DNA of 64,000 bases, taken from contig NZ_BMRB01000001.1 of NCBI RefSeq assembly GCF_014648415.1, forward strand, positions 868,001-932,000. The letters are read 5' to 3'. This DNA comes from Actinokineospora fastidiosa (GTDB lineage Bacteria; Actinomycetota; Actinomycetes; Mycobacteriales; Pseudonocardiaceae). Of the stretch, positions 8,139-15,093 are shown one piece after another; position 1 is the first letter of the stretch, and each line of letters starts with the position of its first letter. The notes under the pieces are model-generated. The model ran no database searches. It was given only the letters and a program-made list of their open reading frames with translations, and had not been told where the DNA came from. A program made the translations under genes and the position numbers.

Positions 8139-9035
8139 TTACACCAGGTGCGCTGCCCGCAGGATGCTCTTCGACGGGCCGCCGACGAGGCCGGCGTCGG
8201 TCAGGAAGGCCATCACCTTCTCGGTCATCCAGCGGCGGGTCTCGTGGTGGTGCGGGTTGGCCATGGCCACGGCGCGCCCTCGGCGCGGCTCGATGCCGAC
8301 GCTGCGGTAGACCCTCGGGTTGATCATGGCGTCCATGACGCCGTACGCGGTGAGGGCGAGGACCCAGCGGTGGGCCTCCAGCTGCGCGCGGTTGAGCTTG
8401 GGCACGTCGCGCAGGACCGCCTCGCGGGCGAAGCGGACGTGCCGGGCCTCCTCGACGACGTGGATGCGGTTCACCATGCGGATCAGCGGCTGCATGTCCG
8501 GGTTGTCCATGGTGGCGCGCTGGAGGCGGTCGGTGGCCTCCTCGGCGACCAGGACGGCGCCGAACATGGACGGGCCGCCCGCGAGGGCGCCGTACACCTT
8601 GCCCGCGGTGTGGATGAGCTTGACCGGGCCGTACGCGGGCGCGCCGAAGCGGGTGATGGCCTTGGCGAACATGATCGAGTGGCGGGTCTCGTCGCCGATC
8701 TCGGTCAGCGCGTACTGGGCGTGCGGCGAGCGCGGGTCCAGGTCGTAGACGTAGCGGACCAGCAGTTGCATGAGGACGATCTCGAACCACAGGCCGACGC
8801 TGGCGATGCTGGCGATCTCGTGCTTGGACAGCTCGATGCGCTGCTCGTCGGACAGCCCGCGCCACAGGTCGGTGCCGTAGAGGGACACCCGCTCCAGCGG
8901 CATGTACGCCTTGCCGTCTTCGAGCGGGGCGTCCCAGTCGATGTCGATGTGCGGGTCGTAACTGCCGCGGGCGGACGCGTCGAGAAGTCGGGACGCGACG
9001 GTGTCGGCGTCCTTCGGCTGCAGGGCTCGCGCCAT
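8139..9035 (-). CDS. AurF-like diiron oxygenase
   Basis: Protein of 298 residues from ATG 9035, preceded by AGGAGG at 8-9 bases, so the much longer open frame upstream is not used. It matches the AurF/DUF3066 group of non-haem diiron proteins. Iron-binding carboxylate/histidine motifs are visible as WFE (Glu85), EIGDETRH (Glu116, His119), AEE (165-166) and HVVEEARHVRF (Glu195/196, His199). AurF itself N-oxygenates an arylamine; many actinobacterial homologues have no known substrate. It is divergent from an SDR gene across a 17-bp perfect palindrome, which suggests shared control by a TetR-type repressor. Confidence 0.82.
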   Translation of the reverse strand: MARALQPKDADTVASRLLDASARGSYDPHIDIDWDAPLEDGKAYMPLERVSLYGTDLWRGLSDEQRIELSKHEIASIASVGLWFEIVLMQLLVRYVYDLDPRSPHAQYALTEIGDETRHSIMFAKAITRFGAPAYGPVKLIHTAGKVYGALAGGPSMFGAVLVAEEATDRLQRATMDNPDMQPLIRMVNRIHVVEEARHVRFAREAVLRDVPKLNRAQLEAHRWVLALTAYGVMDAMINPRVYRSVGIEPRRGRAVAMANPHHHETRRWMTEKVMAFLTDAGLVGGPSKSILRAAHLV

Positions 9036-9049
9036 CGCGACCCACCTCC

Positions 9050-9066
9050 TGTTACTAGCGGTAACA
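9050..9066. promoter_or_regulatory. Perfect palindrome, probable TetR-type operator
   Basis: TGTTAC-TAGCG-GTAACA is a perfect 6-bp inverted repeat with a 5-base centre, 15-31 bases upstream of the diiron oxygenase ATG and 78 bases before the divergent SDR. Position and symmetry fit a repressor site covering the oxygenase promoter. No regulator gene is adjacent in the window. Confidence 0.55.
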
Positions 9067-9143
9067 CGAAACAGACTCGCGTGACCGCGACCACTTGTCA
9101 AGAGCAACAAGCGAGGGGGTGGTGGTGCCGCTAGCGTGCTCGC

Positions 9144-10106
9144 ATGAGCCTGGGCACGAGGGTCCTCGACACCGCGCTCGACCGGGCGGTGGTGCCCGGG
9201 TACACCCGCATCGGCTACTCCGTCCGCAGCCGCTTCTGGCCCGCCGACCCGCCGTGCGGGGCGCTGGAGGGCAGCACCGTCGTGATCACCGGGGCGAACT
9301 CCGGCCTCGGCAAGGCCGCCATCGCCGGGCTGGCCAAGCTCGGCGCCACCGTGCACATGGTGGTGCGCGACCCGGAGAAGGGCGCCGCCGCCCGGGCGGA
9401 GGTCCAGGCCGTCGCGCCCGAGGCGCACCTGGAGCTCGAGACCTGCGACATCGCCGACCTGACGTCGGTGCGCCGGTTCGCCGAGGACTTCCTGGAGCGG
9501 CACGGCAGCCTCGACGTGCTCGTGCACAACGCGGGCACGCTCCCGCCGGAGCGCAGGGAGACCGCGGACGGCAACGAGATCACCCTGGCCACGCACGTCT
9601 TCGGCCCGTTCCTGCTCACCGCGCTGCTGCGGCCCGCGCTCGCCGCCGCGCACGGTCGCGTGATCTTCGTCACCTCCGGCGGGATGTATACCGCCGGACT
9701 GCACGTGGACGACCCGCAGTACGCCGAGGGCGGCTACTCCGGGACGCGGGCGTACGCGCGGACCAAGCGCATGCAGGTGGTGCTGGCCGAGCAGTGGGCC
9801 GCGCACCTGGACGCCGACGGCGTCGTGGTGCACAGCATGCACCCCGGCTGGGCCGACACCCCGGGCGTGGCCGCGTCGCTGCCCGGCTTCAACCGGATCA
9901 TGGCCCCGCTGCTGCGCTCGCCCGACCAGGGCGCCGACACCGTCGTCTGGCTGGCCGCCGCCGACGAGCCCGCCAGGATGACCGGCCGGTTCTGGCACGA
10001 CCGCCGCGACCGCCCGACCCACATCACGCCGTGGACCAGGGAGAAGCCCGAGCAGCGCGCGGCGCTGTGGGACCTGTGCGTGGCGCGGACGGGCGTCGAC
10101 CCCTGA
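9144..10106 (+). CDS. Short-chain dehydrogenase/reductase
   Basis: NAD(P)-dependent oxidoreductase of 320 residues. The Rossmann motif TGANSGLG is at 49-56, the NAG motif at HNAGTLP, the catalytic Ser in VTSGGMY and the YxxxK pair in YARTK. The N-terminal 40 residues precede the Rossmann fold and may be a membrane-associating segment (TRIGYSVRSRFW), as in DHRS12-like proteins. The C-terminal DRPTHITPWTREKP also resembles that group. Substrate is unknown; a lipid or ketone is plausible given the divergent diiron oxygenase. Start ATG 9144. Monocistronic as far as can be seen. Confidence 0.85.
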   Translation: MSLGTRVLDTALDRAVVPGYTRIGYSVRSRFWPADPPCGALEGSTVVITGANSGLGKAAIAGLAKLGATVHMVVRDPEKGAAARAEVQAVAPEAHLELETCDIADLTSVRRFAEDFLERHGSLDVLVHNAGTLPPERRETADGNEITLATHVFGPFLLTALLRPALAAAHGRVIFVTSGGMYTAGLHVDDPQYAEGGYSGTRAYARTKRMQVVLAEQWAAHLDADGVVVHSMHPGWADTPGVAASLPGFNRIMAPLLRSPDQGADTVVWLAAADEPARMTGRFWHDRRDRPTHITPWTREKPEQRAALWDLCVARTGVDP

Positions 10107-10176
10107 GGCTTCACGTGCCGCTCACCCGCTGGTCGTCGGAGGATGCCAAGGTGACGCGCCGACCTTGGAGGATGCC

Positions 10177-11346
10177 GTGAAGTCGCTCTTACTGGCCCCG
10201 GTGCTCGCGCTGGTCGCGGGCGCGGTGGCCGTCCCGCCCGCCCAGGCCCGCCCCGAGCCGGTGCGGTTCGCCACGTACAACGCCTCGCTGAACCGCGCCG
10301 CGGCCGGGCAGCTCGTCGCCGACCTGTCGACGCCGGACAACCCGCAGGCCCGCGAGATCGCCGAGGTCGTCCAGCGCACCCGGCCGGACGTGCTGCTGAT
10401 CAACGAGTTCGACCACGCGCCCGAGGCCGTCGACCTGTTCCGGCGGAACTACCTGGAGCGCGGCCAGAACGGCGCGGCCCCGATCCACTACCCGCACGCC
10501 TTCATCGCGCCGTCGAACACCGGCGTGCCCAGCGGGTTCGACCTCAACCGCGACGGGCGCACCGGCACGGCCGACGACGCGTTCGGGTTCGGCTTCTTCC
10601 CGGGCCAGTACGGGATGCTCGTGCTCTCGAAGTACCCGATCGGCCCGGCGCGGACGTTCCAGGAGTTCCGCTGGGCCGACATGCCCGGCGCGATGCTGCC
10701 CGATGACCCGGCCACGGCCGCGCCCGGCGACTGGTACTCCCCGGAGATCCTCGCAGAGTTCCGGCTGTCCTCGAAGTCGCACTGGGACGTGCCGGTCCGC
10801 ATCGGCCGCGACACCGTGCACTTCCTGGTGTCGCACCCGACGCCGCCGGTGTTCGACGGGCCGGAGGACCGCAACGGCGCCCGCAACCACGACGAGATCC
10901 GGTTCTGGGCGGACTACGTGCACCCCGGCAGGTCCCGGTACATCTACGACGACTCGGGCAGGCGCGGCGGCCTCAAGCCGGGCGCGCGGTTCGTCGTCGC
11001 GGGCGACCAGAACTCCGACGAGGTGGACGGCGACAGCGTGCCCGGGGCCATCCAGCAGCTGCTCACCGCGCCGCGGGTCACCGACGTGCGGCCCTCGTCG
11101 GCGGGCGGCGTCGAGGCGGCGTCCCGGCAGGGCGGGGCGAACCTGACCCACCTCGGCGACCCGCGCTACGACACCGGCGACTTCAACGACACCGCGCCCG
11201 GCAACCTGCGCGCGGACTACGTGCTGCCCTCCCGCGGCCTGCGGCCGCTGGGCGCGGGCGTGTTCTGGCCGCTGCCGGGCTCGGAGCACGACCGGCTCAA
11301 CGACGCCACGGACCACAAGCTGGTCTGGGTGGACGTGGCGGTGTAA
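10177..11346 (+). CDS. Secreted endonuclease/exonuclease/phosphatase family protein
   Basis: Protein of 389 residues. GTG 10177 is chosen because GGAGG ends 5 bases upstream; an in-frame TTG at 10165 would bury that site. A signal peptide (about 1-24, ending PPAQA) is followed by an EEP-fold phosphodiesterase: FATYNASLNR, DVLLINEFD (metal-binding Glu), YGMLVLSKYPI, VVAGDQNSDE (Asp/Asn pair) and a C-terminal LNDATDHKLVWVDV with the catalytic DH. These residues cut phosphodiester or phosphate bonds with a divalent metal. The natural substrate (nucleic acid, phospholipid or inositol phosphate) cannot be told. Extracellular. Confidence 0.85.
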   Translation: MKSLLLAPVLALVAGAVAVPPAQARPEPVRFATYNASLNRAAAGQLVADLSTPDNPQAREIAEVVQRTRPDVLLINEFDHAPEAVDLFRRNYLERGQNGAAPIHYPHAFIAPSNTGVPSGFDLNRDGRTGTADDAFGFGFFPGQYGMLVLSKYPIGPARTFQEFRWADMPGAMLPDDPATAAPGDWYSPEILAEFRLSSKSHWDVPVRIGRDTVHFLVSHPTPPVFDGPEDRNGARNHDEIRFWADYVHPGRSRYIYDDSGRRGGLKPGARFVVAGDQNSDEVDGDSVPGAIQQLLTAPRVTDVRPSSAGGVEAASRQGGANLTHLGDPRYDTGDFNDTAPGNLRADYVLPSRGLRPLGAGVFWPLPGSEHDRLNDATDHKLVWVDVAV

Positions 11347-11419
11347 CTCGACCAGGTGACCCCGGTTGCGGGCCTCCCGCGGCGCGCTGACGCTCGAACG
11401 GACGAGCGGAGGTCACGCT

Positions 11420-12007
11420 ATGCGATGGTGTACTGCTGCCGGGGTCACCGGAGCGCTCCTGGTCGCCCTGGCCCAGCCCGCCGCGGCCGAGGTGGTCGTC
11501 GACCAGGAGGAGGTGCGGGCGGAGGCGATGGCCATGGCCCCCGACCCGGAGTACCTGGCCGACGCCGAGCCCGCCGCGCGGGCGGTCGCCGCCGAGTACG
11601 GCATCCCGGCCTCGGTGACCGCGGGCCAGTCGGTCCTGGAGTCCGGGTGGGGCCGCAGCGCGCTGGCGGTGAACCACCGCAACTACTTCGGCTTCAAGTG
11701 CACCTCCGCCGGGCCGGGGCCCATCGCGGTCGACTGCGCGGAGTACCCGACCACGGAGTGCCAGCCCGAGTGCGCGCCCACCGTCGCCACCTTCCGCGTG
11801 TACGAGTCGATGACCGACTCCTTCCGCGACTACGGCAGGTTGATCACGACCAGCCCGTACTACGCCGACGCCCTGCCCCACGCCGACGACCCGGACCGGT
11901 TCGTCACCGAGGTCGCCAAGCGGTACGCCACCGATCCGCGCTACGCGGAGAAGGTGATCGCCCTGATGGTCCAGCACGACCTCTACCGTTTGGACTCCCC
12001 GGAGTGA
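11420..12007 (+). CDS. Secreted glucosaminidase-domain protein
   Basis: Protein of 195 residues from ATG 11420, with GGAGG 7 bases upstream. A signal peptide (1-23, ending QPAAA) precedes a glucosaminidase (FlgJ/AcmA-like) domain. The predicted catalytic Glu is in SVLESGWGRS, followed by NYFGFKC, FRVYESMTDSFRDYG and a PYYADAL segment. Such enzymes cut the glycan strand of peptidoglycan after N-acetylglucosamine. No cell-wall-binding repeats are present, so it is a minimal secreted autolysin or lytic enzyme. Four cysteines in the insertion after FGFKC may form disulfides. Ends 134 bases before shbA. Confidence 0.85.
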   Translation: MRWCTAAGVTGALLVALAQPAAAEVVVDQEEVRAEAMAMAPDPEYLADAEPAARAVAAEYGIPASVTAGQSVLESGWGRSALAVNHRNYFGFKCTSAGPGPIAVDCAEYPTTECQPECAPTVATFRVYESMTDSFRDYGRLITTSPYYADALPHADDPDRFVTEVAKRYATDPRYAEKVIALMVQHDLYRLDSPE

Positions 12008-12025
12008 GCACTCGGTGGCCCGCCG

Positions 12026-12039
12026 TTTCGGTACCGAAA
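12026..12039. promoter_or_regulatory. 14-bp perfect palindrome upstream of sigma factor gene
   Basis: TTTCGGTACCGAAA is a perfect palindrome between the glucosaminidase stop and the shbA start (about 105 bases before the ATG). The run of A after it could also let it act as a weak terminator for the upstream gene. Function is inferred only. Confidence 0.3.
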
Positions 12040-12141
12040 AAGTCGGGCCCGGTCGGGCACAAATAACGGGCCGTCGGTATTTCGTGCGGTCCTCCGCGCT
12101 CTGTTAGGGGTGAGGTCACCCTTCTGGCGTAGGAGGAACAC

Positions 12142-12759
12142 ATGACGTGCACGGCTCTGGAACCCGCCAGGCTCGCACCGAGCCGGATCCCGTTCCCCCG
12201 GGTGTCCCGGGAGAGCCTGGACGAGCACGTGGCCGCCGCGAGCACCGGTGATGTCCGCGCCATCGAGGCGCTGCTGCTGTTCCTCCGCCCGCTCGTGCTG
12301 CGGTACTGCCGGGCGAAGCTGGGCAGGCTGCCCAGATCCTTCAGCACCGCGGACGACGTCGCGCAGGAGGTCTGCGTGGCCATCTACCGGGCGCTGCCGA
12401 CCTACCAGCACATGGGCAGGCCGTTCCTGTCGTTCGTGTACGGCATCGCCGCCCACAAGATCGCCGACGTCCACCGCGCCAACGCCCGCGACAAGTCCGA
12501 CCCGATCGCCGACACCCCGGACATGGTGAGCGACGACGACGGCCCCGAACAGCTCACCCTCCGCCGCGAACTGGCCGACCAGACGGCCACCATGCTGGCG
12601 GTGCTGACCCCGAGGCAGCGCGACATCCTGCACCTGCGGATCGTCATGGGCCTGTCGGCCCACGAGACGGCCCAACTCCTGGGCACCACCGCCGAGGCCA
12701 TCCGCGTGGCCCAGCACCGCGCCCTCAACCGCCTCCGCAAGACCGCGACCTTGCCCTGA
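12142..12759 (+). CDS. shbA: ShbA-like RNA polymerase sigma factor
   Basis: ECF-type sigma-70 factor of 205 residues, with region 2 at about 45-115 (AIEALLLFLRPLVLRYCRAKL, DDVAQEVCVAIYRALPTY, PFLSFVYGIAAHKIADVHR). Region 4 follows at about 145-203 (LTPRQRDILHLRIVMGLSAHETAQLL, AIRVAQHRALNRLR). It resembles actinobacterial ShbA/SigD, which in Streptomyces drives transcription of the principal sigma gene hrdB. That role is inferred here, as no housekeeping sigma gene is in the window. AGGAGG lies 7 bases before the ATG. No anti-sigma gene follows; instead about 1.3 kb of repetitive DNA lies downstream. Confidence 0.83.
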   Translation: MTCTALEPARLAPSRIPFPRVSRESLDEHVAAASTGDVRAIEALLLFLRPLVLRYCRAKLGRLPRSFSTADDVAQEVCVAIYRALPTYQHMGRPFLSFVYGIAAHKIADVHRANARDKSDPIADTPDMVSDDDGPEQLTLRRELADQTATMLAVLTPRQRDILHLRIVMGLSAHETAQLLGTTAEAIRVAQHRALNRLRKTATLP

Positions 12760-12777
12760 TCGGCGAGTTGGGCGGGG

Positions 12778-14074
12778 GTCCGGTGAGTCGGGTTGAGGGG
12801 GATGGGGCCCGGTCGATCGGTTGGCCGGGACGGGGGCCGCTCGACGGGGCGAGCGGGACAGGGGAACCCGGCCTGCCGGTGGAGGGGACAGGGGAACCGG
12901 CCGAGCGGGACAGGGGGAACCGGCCGCCGGTGGAGCGGGAGGGGGATCCGCTCCACCGGTTGGGCCGGGCGGGGGCCAGGCCAGTCGTTGAGCTGGACGG
13001 GTCAGCCGCTAGAGCGGCCTGGTCAAGCGCTTGCGCGGGGAGCGGTCAGCCGGTTAAGCGGGGCGGGGGCGAGGGCGGTTGCACGGGGGCTGGACGAGCC
13101 GTGCGGGGATCGGGCGGCCGGTGGAGCCGGGCGGCCGGTGGAGCCGGGCGGGCCAGCCAAGCGGATGAGCGGGTGGGGCGGCGGTTGAGCGGGACTGGCC
13201 AGCCATTGAGCGGGGCGGGGGGCGATTGGGGGCTGGGCGAGCTGGGCAGGGGGGCTGGCACCCGGGCGAGCCGGGCGGGGCCGAGCAACCGGTGGAGCCG
13301 GGCAGGAGGCTGCCAACCCGGCGAGCCGGGCGGGGCCGGTGGGGGTGGCGGGGCCGGCGGGCCAGCAAGCGGATGCGCGGGGCGGGCCGGGCTGGCGGTT
13401 GAGGGGGTGGACAGCCGCTAGGGCGGATCACGGTCAGGCGGTTGCGCGGGGGCTGGTCAGTCGGTCGAGCGGTGCGGGGGGCGGTGGAGCGGAGGCTGAG
13501 CGAGCCGGGCAGGGGCTGGCAGCCAGCGGGGGCCGGGCGACTGGTGGAATCGGACGGGCGCGAGCCAAGCGGTCGAGCGGAGCCGAGGGCTCGGCAACCG
13601 CGCGAGCCGGGGCGGGGGGCCGGGCGACCGGTGGAATCGGACGGGCGCGAGCCAAGCGGTTGAGCGGAGCCGAAGGCCCGCAACCGGGCCAGCCGGGCGG
13701 AGGCCAGGCGACCGGGGGAACCGGACACGCGCGAGCCAAGCGGTTGAGCGGGACCGGAGGCATGGCAACCGGGCCAGCCGGGGGCCAGGCGACCGGGGGA
13801 ACCGGACGCGCGAGCAAGCGGTTGAGCGGAGCCGGAGGCATGGCAACCGGGCCAGCCGAGGGGCCAGGCGACCGGCGGAACCGGACGGGGGGCCAGCCGA
13901 GGGTTGAGCGGGGCCGGAGTCATGGCGGCCAGGCAAGCCGGGCGGGGGCTGGCCACGCGGATGAGCGGGGCGGGCAGGGCCAGCGTTGAGCGGGGGCTGG
14001 CAATCGGTTGGGCGGGGGCTGGCAGCCGGGTTGAGCGGGCGGGGCCCGGTCAACCGGCCAGGGGGCGAGTCTGG
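12778..14074. repeat. G-rich degenerate tandem-repeat field, no credible gene
   Basis: This stretch between the convergent shbA and mazG-like genes is dense in G on the plus strand. It consists of diverged repeats of words such as AAGCGGTTGAGCGG and GGGGCTGGCAGCC. From 13537 a larger unit is clear: GCGACCGGNGGAANCGGAC starts at 13537, 13624, 13708, 13789 and 13868, so units shorten from 87 to 79 bp. Shorter direct repeats occur at 12855-12935 and 13116-13155. Frames stay open on both strands only because stops are rare in such sequence. The frame of the best-looking translation (Pro/Arg-rich, minus strand) shifts between units, arguing against coding. Many GGG/GGGG runs could form G-quadruplexes. 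Confidence 0.8.
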
Positions 14075-14404
14075 TCAGTCGGTCAGTGGGGCGGGTTTGG
14101 GGAAGCGGTGCTCGTTGCGGTCGATCTTGGCGTTGGCGGCGGCCAGCAGGTCGGCGCCGAGGACGTCGGCTAGGCGGACTAGGTAGAGCAGGACGTCGGC
14201 CAGTTCGTCGTCGATGCGGGCGCGGAGGTCGGGGTCGGCGTAGGCGGTCTCGGCCTGGTCCGGGGTCAGCCACTGGAAGATCTCGGTGAGCTCGCCCACC
14301 TCGCCGGAGAGGGCCATCACCAGGTTCTTCGGGGTGTGCCACCGCTCCCAGGCGCGGGCGGCGGCGAAGGCGCGCTGGCGGGCGCTGAGGTCTTCTATCG
14401 TCAC
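14075..14404 (-). CDS. MazG-like nucleotide pyrophosphohydrolase
   Basis: All-alpha NTP pyrophosphohydrolase of 109 residues. Metal-binding acidic motifs are EVGELTEIFQW (ExxE) and DDELADVLLYLVRLAD (ExxD), the MazG/iMazG hallmark. Such enzymes hydrolyse non-canonical or excess (d)NTPs to NMP and pyrophosphate. KNLVMALSGEVGEL and the closing RNEHRFPK are typical of the single-domain house-cleaning branch. GTG start at 14404 overlaps the stop of the lipoprotein gene by GTGA, so it is translationally coupled. Its 3' end runs directly into the repeat field. Confidence 0.87.
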   Translation of the reverse strand: MTIEDLSARQRAFAAARAWERWHTPKNLVMALSGEVGELTEIFQWLTPDQAETAYADPDLRARIDDELADVLLYLVRLADVLGADLLAAANAKIDRNEHRFPKPAPLTD

Positions 14405-14733
14405 GGGTCCGTCTTCTTCTTGGAGCGCAGCAGGATCCTGTCCGACGCCGGGACCACCGCGCCCGCAGGCGGGTCCTGCGAGACGACGACCCAGTTGCGG
14501 TCGGACACCAGCAGTCTCCCCTGCCCGGTGGCGTCCTCCTCGGCGAGGTGGAAGAACCCGGCTGCCTGCAGGGTGTCCTGGGCCCGCTGGTGCTCCATCC
14601 CCACGACGTCCGGCACCGGCAGGGCGTCGGCGGAGCCGCTGGGCGGGGCCACGGACGCCGGTGGGCTGGCCGGGTCGGCCGGGGCACAGGCGGTGAGGGC
14701 GATCGCGGCCAGCGCCGCGAGGGTCCGTCGCAT
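14401..14733 (-). CDS. PASTA-domain lipoprotein
   Basis: Protein of 110 residues with a lipobox signal peptide (ALTAC, Cys about residue 16), a Pro/Ser linker, and one PASTA-like domain. The domain begins LPVPDVVGMEHQRAQDTLQAAGF and includes VVVSQDPPAGAVV. PASTA domains bind muropeptides or beta-lactams in PknB-type kinases; a lone lipid-anchored copy would sit on the outer face of the membrane. The start is uncertain: ATG 14733 or GTG 14739. Coupled to the downstream mazG-like gene by a 4-base overlap, although the two products act in different compartments. Confidence 0.78.
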   Translation of the reverse strand: MRRTLAALAAIALTACAPADPASPPASVAPPSGSADALPVPDVVGMEHQRAQDTLQAAGFFHLAEEDATGQGRLLVSDRNWVVVSQDPPAGAVVPASDRILLRSKKKTDP

Positions 14734-14751
14734 GATCACCAGTCTCGCGGG

Positions 14752-14901
14752 CTACCGCCCGACGCGCACTCCGGCATCCCGGCGTCGCTTGCGCTCGTAG
14801 AGCTTGCTGTCGATCTGGACGATCGCCGGGCCGAGCGCCATGGTCAGCAGCAGGGCAAGGCCGAGGACAACGCCGATCCACACCAGAACCGCGGTCACCA
14901 T
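14752..14901 (-). CDS. Small single-span membrane protein, 49 residues
   Basis: This short gene reads M-V-T-A-V-L-V-W-I-G then a hydrophobic helix (about residues 4-25), followed by a basic cytoplasmic tail KLYERKRRRDAG. GGAGGT lies 7 bases before the ATG at 14901, one of the best ribosome-binding sites in the region, so translation is likely. It ends 18 bases before the lipoprotein gene and may be the first gene of that operon. No family recognised. Topology N-out, C-in is inferred from the positive tail. Confidence 0.7.
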   Translation of the reverse strand: MVTAVLVWIGVVLGLALLLTMALGPAIVQIDSKLYERKRRRDAGVRVGR

Positions 14902-15093
14902 CGTGAGCACCTCCGTCGTTGTTTTCGCTGCTCACAGCGTCTCTCCCGGCAGCGCCCCGGCGGATCGGCCGAGCGGGTGGGGTGCTTCGGCCGTCCGGGC
15001 ATGCGCGGCGCGGTGTCCCCTGGCCGATCGGCCGATGCCTGCCCGCCGGTCGGCCGAGGCGGGTTCGTCCTGGGCGTTCTAGCGTTCTGCGGC

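Noticed and set aside
12855-13160. CRISPR array
   Set aside because: Repeats are contiguous and diverged, with no unique spacers and no cas genes.
13054-13956. Open Pro/Arg-rich minus-strand frame of 300 codons in the repeat field
   Set aside because: Successive repeat units are read in different frames, no RBS or conserved domain is seen, and stop-free frames are expected in such G-rich DNA.
13339-13989. Gly-rich plus-strand frame in the repeat field
   Set aside because: Same reasons; it mirrors the repeat composition and has no start signal.
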